Shown in pieces: positions 1 through 7,042 of a stretch of 8,844 bases of DNA. The number at the start of each line of letters is the position of its first letter. The first letter of the stretch is position 1. The notes under the pieces are model-generated. The model saw only the letters and a list, made by a program, of their open reading frames with translations. It did no database searches and was not told where the DNA came from. Origin of the DNA: Pseudomonadota bacterium (GTDB lineage: Bacteria > Pseudomonadota > Gammaproteobacteria > Burkholderiales > Burkholderiaceae_C). The stretch spans positions 1-8,844 of the forward strand of contig JAEWVY010000257.1 of the NCBI GenBank assembly GCA_023396625.1. The letters run 5' to 3'. Made by a program: the position numbers and the translations under genes.

Positions 1-2837
1 TCAAGTCGCTCGACGGCCCCAGCGGCACCGAGGTCGATTTCACCGACCTGCATGCCTGGTGCGAGGTGTATCTGCCTGGCGCGGGCTGGGTCGGGCTGGA
101 TCCGACATCGGGCCTGCTCGCCGGTGAGGGCCACATCCCGCTGGCCTGCACACCGCAGCCCGGCGGCGCGGCGCCCATCGAAGGCCTGGTGGACGAGGCC
201 GAGGTGGCATTCAGCCACCACATGCAGGTCACACGCATCCACGAGTCGCCGCGTGTGACCCGCCCCTACACCGACGCGCAATGGCGCGCCGTGCTGGCAC
301 TGGGCAAGCGCGTGGATCACGCGCTCGACACCGGCGACGTGCGCTTGACCATGGGTGGCGAGCCCACTTTCGTCGCGGTGGACGACCGTGACGCAGCCGA
401 GTGGAACACCGATGCCCTGGGGCCCACGAAACGCAACTACGCGGCCGCGCTGACCCACAGGCTGCGCCACGAATATGGCCAGGGCGGGTTCCTGCATTTC
501 GGTCAGGGCAAATGGTATCCCGGCGAACAATTGCCGCGCTGGGCCTTGTCGATCTGCTGGCGCGCGGATGGCCAGCCCGCCTGGCGCGATCCCGCGCTTT
601 TCGCCGATGAAAGCGAGCCCGGCAGCTACACGAGCGACGACGCCCATCGCTTCCTCCAGACACTGGCCCGCAAGCTGGGGCTGAGCGGAGACCACATTCA
701 ACCCGGGTATGAAGACACCTGGTACTACCTCTGGCGCGAGCGCCGTCTGCCTGTGAACGTGGATCCGCTCGACGCGAGGCTGGACGACGAAATGGAACGA
801 GCCCGCCTGCGCCGCGTGTTCGGCCAGGGCCTGGACCGTGTGGTGGGCTACGTGCTACCGCTGCAATGCGCGCCGGCAGACGGCCCGGACCTGGCCGGCC
901 CCCGGTGGCAGACGGGCCCCTGGTTCTTCCGCGACGAGCGGATGTACCTGTTCCCGGGGGATTCGCCCATGGGTTACCGCCTGCCACTGGACTCCCTGCC
1001 CTGGGTGCGCCAGACCGACTACCCCTACCTCATTGAACAAGATCCGTTCGCCAGTCTCGGCGCCCTGCCCCGGGCCGAGCGATCCGCCGTGCCATGGCGC
1101 GGGCAGCATGCGTCCCATCCCGGCGCAAGCAGCGCCGCCATGCGGTCCGCCGTCACCGCACCGGAATGGGCCAGTGCCCCGGAGTCTGCGGCCCCGGGCC
1201 ACCCCGTCGCGGCCGCATCGCAACGCCCCACACGCGGGGACTCAGCCCATTGGATCATTCGCACCGCGCTGTGCGTGGAGGCTCGCGACCCCATGCGCGC
1301 CAACGGCCCGAAGGCCGAGCGCGAACACGGCGGGCGCGGAGGGGTGCTGTACGTTTTCATGCCACCGCTGGCGCGACTGGAGGACTACCTGGACCTGCTC
1401 GCCGCGGTCGAAGCCACGGCCGCCGAACTGGGCATGAAAATCGTGCTCGAAGGGTATCCGCCGCCACGCGATCCGAGACTGAAACTGCTGCAAGTCACCC
1501 CCGATCCCGGTGTCATCGAAGTCAACATCCACCCGGTGCGTCACTGGGACGAGCTCGTGCAGCACACGGAATTCCTCTATCAGGCCGCCTTCGAAACCCG
1601 CCTGTCGGCTGAAAAATTCATGACCGACGGCCGCCATACCGGCACCGGCGGCGGCAACCATCTGGTCCTGGGCGGCGCCACGCCAGCCGACAGCCCCTTC
1701 CTGCGCCGTCCGGAACTGCTGGCCAGTCTGATCCTGTACTGGCACAACCACCCGTCGCTCAGCTACCTGTTCAGTGGAATGTTCATCGGACCCACAAGCC
1801 AGGCCCCCCGCGTCGACGAGGCACGCAACGACCAGCTCTATGAACTGGAAATCGCGCTCAAGGCCATTCACGCCAACCGCCGCAAGCATGGCCAGGACAT
1901 GCCGCCCTGGCTCGTGGACAGGACGCTGCGCCACATCCTCATCGACGTCACCGGCAACACCCACCGCAGCGAGTTCTGCATCGACAAACTCTACTCGCCG
2001 GACAGCCCGACCGGGCGCCTGGGCCTGCTGGAGCTGCGCGCCTTCGAAATGCCGCCACACGCGCGCATGAGCATCGTGCAGCAATTGCTGCTGCGCGCGC
2101 TGGTGGCCCGCTTCTGGGACACGCCCTATCTCGCCCCGGTCACGCGCTGGGGCACGGAGCTTCACGACCGGTTCCTGCTGCCGACATTCGTCAAGATGGA
2201 CTTCTCCGACGTGCTGGCCGAGATGCGGCAGGCTGGGTTCGATTTCGACGACGCCTGGTTCGCGCCCCATCACGAGTTCCGCTTCCCCCTGGCTGGCCAG
2301 GTGCGGACCATGGGCATCGAGCTGACGCTGCGCAACGCCCTCGAACCCTGGCACGTGATGGGGGAGGAAGGCGCCTCCGGCGGCACGGTGCGGTATGTGG
2401 ATTCATCGCTGGAACGCATCGAGGCGCGCGTGACCGGGTTCAACCCCAGCCGCTACGTGGTGACATGCAACGGCCATCCGCTGCCCTTGCAACCGACAGG
2501 CACGGCAGGGGAACTCGTCGCCGGCGTGCGCTACAAGGCTTGGAATCCACCGTCCAGCCTGCATCCATCCATCGGCGTGCATGCCCCCCTGGTGTTCGAC
2601 ATCGTCGACACCTGGATGAAGCGTTCGCTGGGTGGCTGCGAATACCACGTCGCGCACCCGGGTGGACGCAACTACGACACCTTTCCCGTGAACGCCTACG
2701 AGGCGGAAAGCCGTCGTCTGGCGCGGTTCCTGCCCATGGGCCACACACCGGGGCCGCTGGACATGTCCTCGGCCACCCTCGGGGGGCCGGGAAGCCGGGA
2801 ATTTCCGTTCACCCTGGATCTGCGCCGGCCGCGCTGA
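1..2837 (+). CDS. Transglutaminase-like / DUF2126 (predicted amidoligase) protein, 5' end missing
   Basis: The reading frame is open from the left edge (first full codon at 3) to the TGA at 2835-2837, giving 944 residues. Relatives of this architecture are usually about 1,100 residues, so roughly the first 150-200, including the transglutaminase catalytic Cys, should lie upstream. What is visible starts with the end of a transglutaminase-like core: the His motif DLHAWCEVYLPG (His codon 51-53) and the Asp motif LDPTSG (Asp codon 99-101). The remainder is DUF2126 (COG4196, Pfam 'putative amidoligase', glutamate-cysteine-ligase-like fold). Its landmarks are GGEPTFV near 354, GTGGGNHLVLGG at 1641-1676, WHNHPSLS at 1740-1763, and DVTGNTHRSEFCIDKLYSP followed by ELRAFEMPPHARM at about 1944-2070. 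An Ala/Pro-rich stretch at about 1050-1245 looks like a linker or loop insertion inside DUF2126. Family assignment is firm. Amide-bond formation is a published prediction for the family, and the substrate is unknown. Gene 2 starts 9 nt downstream. Confidence 0.93.
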   Translation, partial: KSLDGPSGTEVDFTDLHAWCEVYLPGAGWVGLDPTSGLLAGEGHIPLACTPQPGGAAPIEGLVDEAEVAFSHHMQVTRIHESPRVTRPYTDAQWRAVLALGKRVDHALDTGDVRLTMGGEPTFVAVDDRDAAEWNTDALGPTKRNYAAALTHRLRHEYGQGGFLHFGQGKWYPGEQLPRWALSICWRADGQPAWRDPALFADESEPGSYTSDDAHRFLQTLARKLGLSGDHIQPGYEDTWYYLWRERRLPVNVDPLDARLDDEMERARLRRVFGQGLDRVVGYVLPLQCAPADGPDLAGPRWQTGPWFFRDERMYLFPGDSPMGYRLPLDSLPWVRQTDYPYLIEQDPFASLGALPRAERSAVPWRGQHASHPGASSAAMRSAVTAPEWASAPESAAPGHPVAAASQRPTRGDSAHWIIRTALCVEARDPMRANGPKAEREHGGRGGVLYVFMPPLARLEDYLDLLAAVEATAAELGMKIVLEGYPPPRDPRLKLLQVTPDPGVIEVNIHPVRHWDELVQHTEFLYQAAFETRLSAEKFMTDGRHTGTGGGNHLVLGGATPADSPFLRRPELLASLILYWHNHPSLSYLFSGMFIGPTSQAPRVDEARNDQLYELEIALKAIHANRRKHGQDMPPWLVDRTLRHILIDVTGNTHRSEFCIDKLYSPDSPTGRLGLLELRAFEMPPHARMSIVQQLLLRALVARFWDTPYLAPVTRWGTELHDRFLLPTFVKMDFSDVLAEMRQAGFDFDDAWFAPHHEFRFPLAGQVRTMGIELTLRNALEPWHVMGEEGASGGTVRYVDSSLERIEARVTGFNPSRYVVTCNGHPLPLQPTGTAGELVAGVRYKAWNPPSSLHPSIGVHAPLVFDIVDTWMKRSLGGCEYHVAHPGGRNYDTFPVNAYEAESRRLARFLPMGHTPGPLDMSSATLGGPGSREFPFTLDLRRPR

Positions 2838-2846
2838 CCGCCCGTC

Positions 2847-5504
2847 ATGGGCGTCGCGCCGGACAGCCTGCCCGCGAGCCCGATGCGACAATGCCTCGCT
2901 GTGGAATATCCCGCCTCGTCAGTCCCGCTCACTCCGCCACCGCCGCAAACCGGGGACGCCCTGGCCGCCGCGCTGGCCTGCCCCGGCGTGGCGGGGCATT
3001 TCGACGAATTGCGCGGCGTTGCGTGGCACGGATCGGCACGGACGCCCCCCCTTCCGCTGGCGGACCCGTGGCACCGATTCTTCCAGGACCTCGAAGGCGC
3101 GAGCATCGCCGACCTGAGCCGCCGGGCGGACGTGCTGGCCCGGCAGATTCGCGACAACGGCATCACCTACAACGTCTACACCGACCCCGACGGCCCGCAA
3201 CGCCCATGGGCACTCGACCTGTTTCCCCTGATGCTCACGCCCCAGAGCTGGCGGCAGATCGAGGCCGGCGTGCGCCAGCGTGCCGAACTGCTCGAACGCG
3301 TGATGGCGGACGTCTACGGCGCCCAGGCACTGCTTCGGGCCGGCCTGCTGCCTCCCGCCCTGGTGCATGGCCATCCGGGCTACCTGCGCCCCATGCAAGG
3401 CGTCCCCGCGGTCGGCGGCACCTACCTGCATATCGTGGCCTTCGACCTGGCGCGCGGGCCCGACGGGCAGTGGTGGGTGGTGTCGCAGCGCACCCAGGCC
3501 CCCTCGGGCCTGGGCTATCTTCTGGAAAACCGGCTGTCGATCTCGCGCCTGTTTCCCCGGGCCTTCGAATCCCTGCGGGTACAGCATCTGGCCTCGACCT
3601 ACAAGGTCCTGGTCGAGGGGCTCAAGCGGATGAGCCCCGGTGGGGCCGATGGACACATCGCCTTGCTCACCCCCGGGCCGTACAACGAAACCTATTTCGA
3701 ACACGCCTGGCTGGCGCGCTACCTCGGCCTGACCCTGGTCCAGGGCGAAGACCTCACCGTGCGCGACGACCGCCTCTACCTCAGAACCCTGCGTGGCCTG
3801 GAGCCCGTGCATGGCCTGCTCAAGCGCCTGGATGACGAGTTTCTCGACCCGCTGGAACTGCGCCCCGACTCCATGCTCGGTGTGCCTGGCCTGCTGCAGG
3901 CGATCCGGGCCGGCCACGTGCTGGTCGCCAACGCGCCAGGCGCCGCGTTTCTGGAGTCCACCGCCCTGCTCGGCTTCTTGCCGGCCATCGCGCGCCGGCT
4001 GCTGGGACGCGATCTCACCCTGCCCTCGCTGCCCACCTGGTGGTGCGGCGAGCAAGCCGCCATGGCCGCGGTGCTGCCGCGGCTGGTGGACTGCGTCATC
4101 AAGCCGGTGCATGTCGGATCGCATCGCCACGAAGGCTTCGACTCCGTGCTGGGCCGCACTTTGACACCCGCGGGTCTGGACGAATGGGCCCGGCGCATTC
4201 AACGCGCGGGAGAACACCACGCGGTGCAGGCCCATCTCCCCCTGTCTCAGATGCCCAGTTGGCAGGACCCGGTCATTCAGCCCCGGTCGGTCATGCTGCG
4301 CGTGTTCGCCATGGCCGACGGACCCGGGTCGTGGCGAGTGCTGCCGGGTGGATTGACGCGCCTGGGTGCCGCAGGCACGGGGGTCGCGTCGATGCAGCGC
4401 GGCGGAACCAGCGCCGACACCTGGGTCATGGTGGACGCCCAGGCCGGCGAACAAGTGGACCGCACCAGCCTGCTGCGTCCCCCCCTGGCCACCGCCGCTT
4501 CGGCGCCACGCAAGCGCGTGGTCACCAGCCGCGCCGCGGAAAACCTGTTCTGGCTGGGTCGCTACAGCGAGCGGGCCGACAACGGCATCCGCCTGGCACG
4601 CCTCACGCTCGACGCGCTCCACAGCGAGGCGCCCTCGCCCCCTCTGCTGGCCTGGCTCGATGCGCTGGCACGCCAGAACACACTGGTGCTTCCGGCGGTG
4701 CCTTCGGCGGCGCAGGCACGGCGCGTGTTCGCGCGTTCGCTGATCGCCAGTCTCGCCAGCACCGATCAGGCCACCAGCGTCGGCTATCAGTTGCGCGCGC
4801 TCAAGCTCTGCGCGTCCTCGGTGCGCGAGCGCCTATCCCCGGAACACTGGAGCGTGATCACCCGCGCGGAAGCGGAACTGACCGACGCGCACACCCGCGC
4901 CGTCGCGCGGGGAGGCTGGACGGTGGTGGAAGCGCTGCGGGCATTGGACACCGCCAGTGGTCACATGGCCGCCATCACCGGCGCCCAGACCGACCGCATG
5001 ATTCGCGACGACGGCTGGCGGCTCCTGTCCATCGGGCGACATATCGAACGGTTGAGCTTTCTCTGTCCGGCACTGGCCAGAGGCCTCGCCACCCACGCCA
5101 TCTCGCAGGACGACGGCTTCGAGGCCCTGCTGGTGCTTTTCGACAGCGCCATCAGCTTTCATGCGCAGTACCAGCAAACCCGCGAAGTGCCCGCGCTCAT
5201 CGAACTGCTGGTGTTGGACCGCGACAACCCCCGATCGGTGGCCTGGGTCATGCAGACCCTGCGGGGCCGACTGTCCCGACTCGGCGGCGCGGCCCCGGAC
5301 GAAATGGACGCTTTGGCGCGGCAACTCCCTGATCCGGCGACGTGGCAGTCACAGTCCCTGTGCGCGGTCGATGCCACGGGCGCGCACCCGGGCCTGCAGG
5401 CCTTGCTGGACGCCTGCCGCGCTGCCGCCTGGAAGCTGTCGGATGCCATCGGTCACCGCTACTTCACGCACGCCGACAGTGCGGGCCACAGCATGGGGGC
5501 ATGA
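2847..5504 (+). CDS. Circularly permuted ATP-grasp (DUF404/407) fused to alpha-E (DUF403) protein
   Basis: This 885-residue protein joins two families that are often separate genes. Residues about 60-540 are the circularly permuted type-2 ATP-grasp module (COG2308). Landmarks are NVYTDPDGPQRPW near residue 105, SQRTQAPSGLGYLLENR near 214, TPGPYNETYFEH at 275-286, VRDDRLYLRTLRGLEPV, PTWWCGE around W398-W399, and VIKPV with K419 as a candidate nucleotide-binding lysine. Residues about 556-870 are the all-helical alpha-E domain (COG2307), opened by its signature SRAAENLFWLGRYSERAD and closed by LSDAIGHRYFTHA. ATP-grasp enzymes typically ligate a carboxylate to an amine via an acyl-phosphate; the alpha-E role is unknown. 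No signal peptide or membrane segment is evident, so it is probably cytosolic. No good Shine-Dalgarno precedes ATG 2847 or the in-frame alternative ATG 2883. I chose 2847 because it lies 9 nt after the upstream stop, which suits coupling. The stop overlaps the next start as ATGA. Confidence 0.93.
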   Translation: MGVAPDSLPASPMRQCLAVEYPASSVPLTPPPPQTGDALAAALACPGVAGHFDELRGVAWHGSARTPPLPLADPWHRFFQDLEGASIADLSRRADVLARQIRDNGITYNVYTDPDGPQRPWALDLFPLMLTPQSWRQIEAGVRQRAELLERVMADVYGAQALLRAGLLPPALVHGHPGYLRPMQGVPAVGGTYLHIVAFDLARGPDGQWWVVSQRTQAPSGLGYLLENRLSISRLFPRAFESLRVQHLASTYKVLVEGLKRMSPGGADGHIALLTPGPYNETYFEHAWLARYLGLTLVQGEDLTVRDDRLYLRTLRGLEPVHGLLKRLDDEFLDPLELRPDSMLGVPGLLQAIRAGHVLVANAPGAAFLESTALLGFLPAIARRLLGRDLTLPSLPTWWCGEQAAMAAVLPRLVDCVIKPVHVGSHRHEGFDSVLGRTLTPAGLDEWARRIQRAGEHHAVQAHLPLSQMPSWQDPVIQPRSVMLRVFAMADGPGSWRVLPGGLTRLGAAGTGVASMQRGGTSADTWVMVDAQAGEQVDRTSLLRPPLATAASAPRKRVVTSRAAENLFWLGRYSERADNGIRLARLTLDALHSEAPSPPLLAWLDALARQNTLVLPAVPSAAQARRVFARSLIASLASTDQATSVGYQLRALKLCASSVRERLSPEHWSVITRAEAELTDAHTRAVARGGWTVVEALRALDTASGHMAAITGAQTDRMIRDDGWRLLSIGRHIERLSFLCPALARGLATHAISQDDGFEALLVLFDSAISFHAQYQQTREVPALIELLVLDRDNPRSVAWVMQTLRGRLSRLGGAAPDEMDALARQLPDPATWQSQSLCAVDATGAHPGLQALLDACRAAAWKLSDAIGHRYFTHADSAGHSMGA

Positions 5505-6448
5505 TGCAGTTGCGCGTCACCCATGAGACCGGCTACGACTACACGCCCGCCGTGACCATGGCCCGGCACATCACCTGCCTGGAGCCCGTGGACACTGCCT
5601 GCCAGGTGGTGCTCTCGCATCGCCTCGACGTCACCCCCCGGCCCACCCACCGCGGCCGCATCCTCGACACCTTCGGCAACCCGCGCAGCGTCTTCTCGCT
5701 CCAGATGCCGCACGACAGGCTTCAGGTCACCGCCATCACGGAAGTGGCCACCCGGGCACCGCGGCCCGCCGGCAGCAGCGTGCCCTGGGAAGCCGTCCGG
5801 GAGCGTTTCCGCTACCGTGCCGGCGCGGCGTGGGATGCCGCCGCCGAATTCGTTTTCGCCTCCAGCCACGTGCCGTGCGACCCGGCTTTCGCGGACTACG
5901 CACGCGGCAGCTTTCCTCCCGGCATGCCGCTGCTTGGCGCCGCACGCGACCTGATGGAACGCATGCACGCGGACTTCACCTATGCGGCGCAGAGCACCGA
6001 GGTCAACACACCCGCCCTGGAAGCCCTGGCGCAGCGTCGCGGCGTCTGCCAGGACTTCGCCCACATCTTGATCGCGTGCCTGCGCACGATGGGCGTGGCC
6101 GCCCGCTATGTGAGCGGCTACCTGTTGACGCAGCCGCCGCCGGGTCAGCCGCGCCTGACCGGCAGCGATGCCTCGCACGCCTGGGCCTCCGTGTACCTGC
6201 CGGACCTGCCCGGCGCCAGCGCCGGCCATGGCTGGTACGATCTCGACCCGACCAATCGCCGTGAGGGCTGGGGCACCCCCGGGGAGGACTACGTGACCCT
6301 GGCGACGGGCCGCGACTACTCGGATGTCTCCCCTCTGCGCGGGGTCATTCAAGGGGGGACGCGGCATACACTTTCCGTTGGCGTCACGGTCGCCCCCATC
6401 GGGGAGCACGCGGCCCCTCCCACAACCCATCTCAAGGAATCCTCATGA
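5501..6448 (+). CDS. Transglutaminase-like family protein
   Basis: A 315-residue protein of the COG1305 transglutaminase-like (papain-fold) family. Residues 1 to about 90 match the usual N-terminal beta domain, opening with LRVTHETGYDY and containing DTFGNPRSVFSL. The core carries a complete triad: Cys183 in RRGVCQDFAH, His226 in SDASHAWASVYLP and Asp249 in WYDLDPTNR. Such enzymes act as thiol proteases or amidases, or as acyl-transferases; which applies here cannot be read from the sequence. No signal peptide is visible, so it is probably cytosolic. The start was set at ATG 5501, whose ATG overlaps the upstream TGA in an ATGA arrangement and leaves the protein beginning just before the conserved N-terminal motif. 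ATG 5504, one codon later, is equally possible. The frame is open further upstream (to an ATG at 5342), but that extension runs through the alpha-E coding sequence and matches nothing. Sitting immediately after the ATP-grasp/alpha-E gene is the typical context for this family. Confidence 0.93.
   Translation: MMQLRVTHETGYDYTPAVTMARHITCLEPVDTACQVVLSHRLDVTPRPTHRGRILDTFGNPRSVFSLQMPHDRLQVTAITEVATRAPRPAGSSVPWEAVRERFRYRAGAAWDAAAEFVFASSHVPCDPAFADYARGSFPPGMPLLGAARDLMERMHADFTYAAQSTEVNTPALEALAQRRGVCQDFAHILIACLRTMGVAARYVSGYLLTQPPPGQPRLTGSDASHAWASVYLPDLPGASAGHGWYDLDPTNRREGWGTPGEDYVTLATGRDYSDVSPLRGVIQGGTRHTLSVGVTVAPIGEHAAPPTTHLKESS
6434..6438 (+). promoter_or_regulatory. Shine-Dalgarno for the RidA-family gene
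   Basis: AAGGA lies 6 nt before ATG 6445, inside the last codons of the transglutaminase gene. It gives the RidA gene its own ribosome entry in addition to the ATGA overlap, and it decides the start. Confidence 0.7.
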
Positions 6449-6912
6449 GTGTGCATGACAAACTCGAACAACTCGGCATCACCCTGCCTCCCGTGGCCGT
6501 GCCGGCGGCGGCTTACGTTCCCTTCACGCACGCCGGCAAGCTGGTGTACCTCTCCGGCCACATCGCCAAGAAGGATGGCAAGCCCTGGGTGGGCCAACTT
6601 GGTCGAAACATGGACACCGCCGAAGGCCAGGCCGCCGCACGCGCCATCGCCATCGATCTCCTGGGCACACTGGCCGCGGCCTGCGCGGCGGCCGGCGGCA
6701 CGCTCGACAGCGTCGTGCGCATCGTGAAGGTGCTCAGCCTGGTCAACTCCACCGCCGAATACACCGAGCAACACCTGGTGACCAACGGCTGTTCGGAACT
6801 CCTGGCCCAGGTGTTCGGTGAACGCGGCGCGCACGCACGCAGCGCCTTCGGCGTGGCGCAATTGCCTCTGGGTGCCTGCGTCGAAATCGAACTGATCGCC
6901 GAACTCGCTTGA
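6445..6912 (+). CDS. RidA/YjgF/YER057c/UK114 family protein
   Basis: A 155-residue protein of the RidA superfamily, closest in length and pattern to the roughly 150-residue 'YjgF endoribonuclease-like' subgroup rather than to the 128-residue archetypal RidA. Family landmarks are the N-terminal VYLSGHIAKKDGKPWVGQLG segment (about residues 34-53), VVRIVKVLSLVNS in the middle, and the C-terminal HARSAFGVAQLPLGACVEIE. Arg132 and Glu147 are 15 residues apart, as are Arg105 and Glu120 of E. coli RidA, so the Arg that binds the substrate carboxylate and the acidic partner both appear present. Characterised RidA proteins hydrolyse reactive enamine/imine intermediates released by PLP enzymes; other family members have different or unknown roles. 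The start overlaps the transglutaminase stop as ATGA, with AAGGA upstream, so it is probably co-translated with that operon. A GC-rich hairpin follows the stop, which suggests this is the last gene. Confidence 0.92.
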   Translation: MSVHDKLEQLGITLPPVAVPAAAYVPFTHAGKLVYLSGHIAKKDGKPWVGQLGRNMDTAEGQAAARAIAIDLLGTLAAACAAAGGTLDSVVRIVKVLSLVNSTAEYTEQHLVTNGCSELLAQVFGERGAHARSAFGVAQLPLGACVEIELIAELA

Positions 6913-6919
6913 TGCGTGC

Positions 6920-6943
6920 GCGCGCCGTCCGGCGCGTCCTCTT
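6920..6943 (+). terminator. Candidate terminator hairpin after the RidA gene
   Basis: CGCGCC (6921-6926), loop GTCC and GGCGCG (6931-6936) form a perfect 6-bp GC stem, extendable by a G-T pair at 6920/6937. It begins 8 nt after the RidA stop codon. The following bases, CCTCTTC, are only moderately T-rich, so intrinsic termination may be weak or Rho-assisted. Confidence 0.45.
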
Positions 6944-7000
6944 CACCGCGAAGGTCTTCAATTCGTTACCGATCTTTCGACTCGCTGGCCGGATGTAATG

Positions 7001-7016
7001 CGGCACGGTCCTAGCA
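7001..7016 (+). promoter_or_regulatory. Candidate sigma-54 (RpoN) promoter for the bactofilin gene
   Basis: CGGCACGGTCCTAGCA matches the sigma-54 consensus TGGCACGNNNNTTGCW except at the first base and at the second T of TT. The diagnostic GG (7002-7003) and GC (7014-7015) are exactly 10 nt apart. The predicted transcript start, about 12 nt after the GC, is near 7027. That would leave a leader of about 16 nt containing the AAGGAGG ribosome site, which is a sensible geometry. No activator-binding site is identified with confidence. The call rests on sequence match and position alone. Confidence 0.5.
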
Positions 7017-7031
7017 TGGTGACCTTTCAAC

Positions 7032-7038
7032 AAGGAGG
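7032..7038 (+). promoter_or_regulatory. Strong Shine-Dalgarno fixing the bactofilin start
   Basis: AAGGAGG, a near-perfect anti-16S match, ends 4 nt before ATG 7043. It argues for this start over the in-frame upstream ATGs at 6998 and 7017, which lack a comparable site and would lie upstream of the predicted sigma-54 transcript start. Confidence 0.85.
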
Positions 7039-7042
7039 TTCC

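Noticed and set aside
2078..2091. Perfect 14-bp palindrome GCAGCAATTGCTGC
   Set aside because: It sits inside the conserved VQQLLLRAL coding segment of DUF2126 and is explained by Gln-Gln-Leu-Leu codons; no promoter context surrounds it.
1242..2354. Minus-strand open frame of 370 codons opposite the DUF2126 gene
   Set aside because: Same reasoning: the plus-strand frame carries the conserved DUF2126 motifs, while the antisense translation shows no family features and no ribosome site.
2919..4622. Minus-strand open frame of 567 codons opposite the ATP-grasp/alpha-E gene
   Set aside because: It lies opposite an unmistakable conserved gene, its translation is low-complexity (Gln/Gly/His/Arg-rich) with no recognisable motif, and such long antisense frames are common in high-GC coding DNA.
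4040..5332. Plus-strand 430-codon open frame in a second frame within the ATP-grasp/alpha-E gene
   Set aside because: Arg/Gly/Pro/Ala-rich translation typical of an out-of-frame shadow; the alpha-E signature is in the other frame.
6950..6959. GAAGGTCTTC, a short near-palindrome upstream of the bactofilin, considered as an activator or operator site
   Set aside because: Only 4-bp arms, no second copy in the gap, and no match to a binding site I can name.
6985..7002. A second sigma-54-like GG...GC pair in TGGCCGGATGTAATGCGG
   Set aside because: The spacing between GG and GC is 11 rather than 10 nt and the flanking bases fit poorly; the site at 7001-7016 is much better.
6998..7042. Upstream in-frame ATGs (6998, 7017) as bactofilin starts
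   Set aside because: Neither has a good ribosome site, and ATG 7043 is preceded by AAGGAGG at the right place. The extension would also overlap the predicted promoter.
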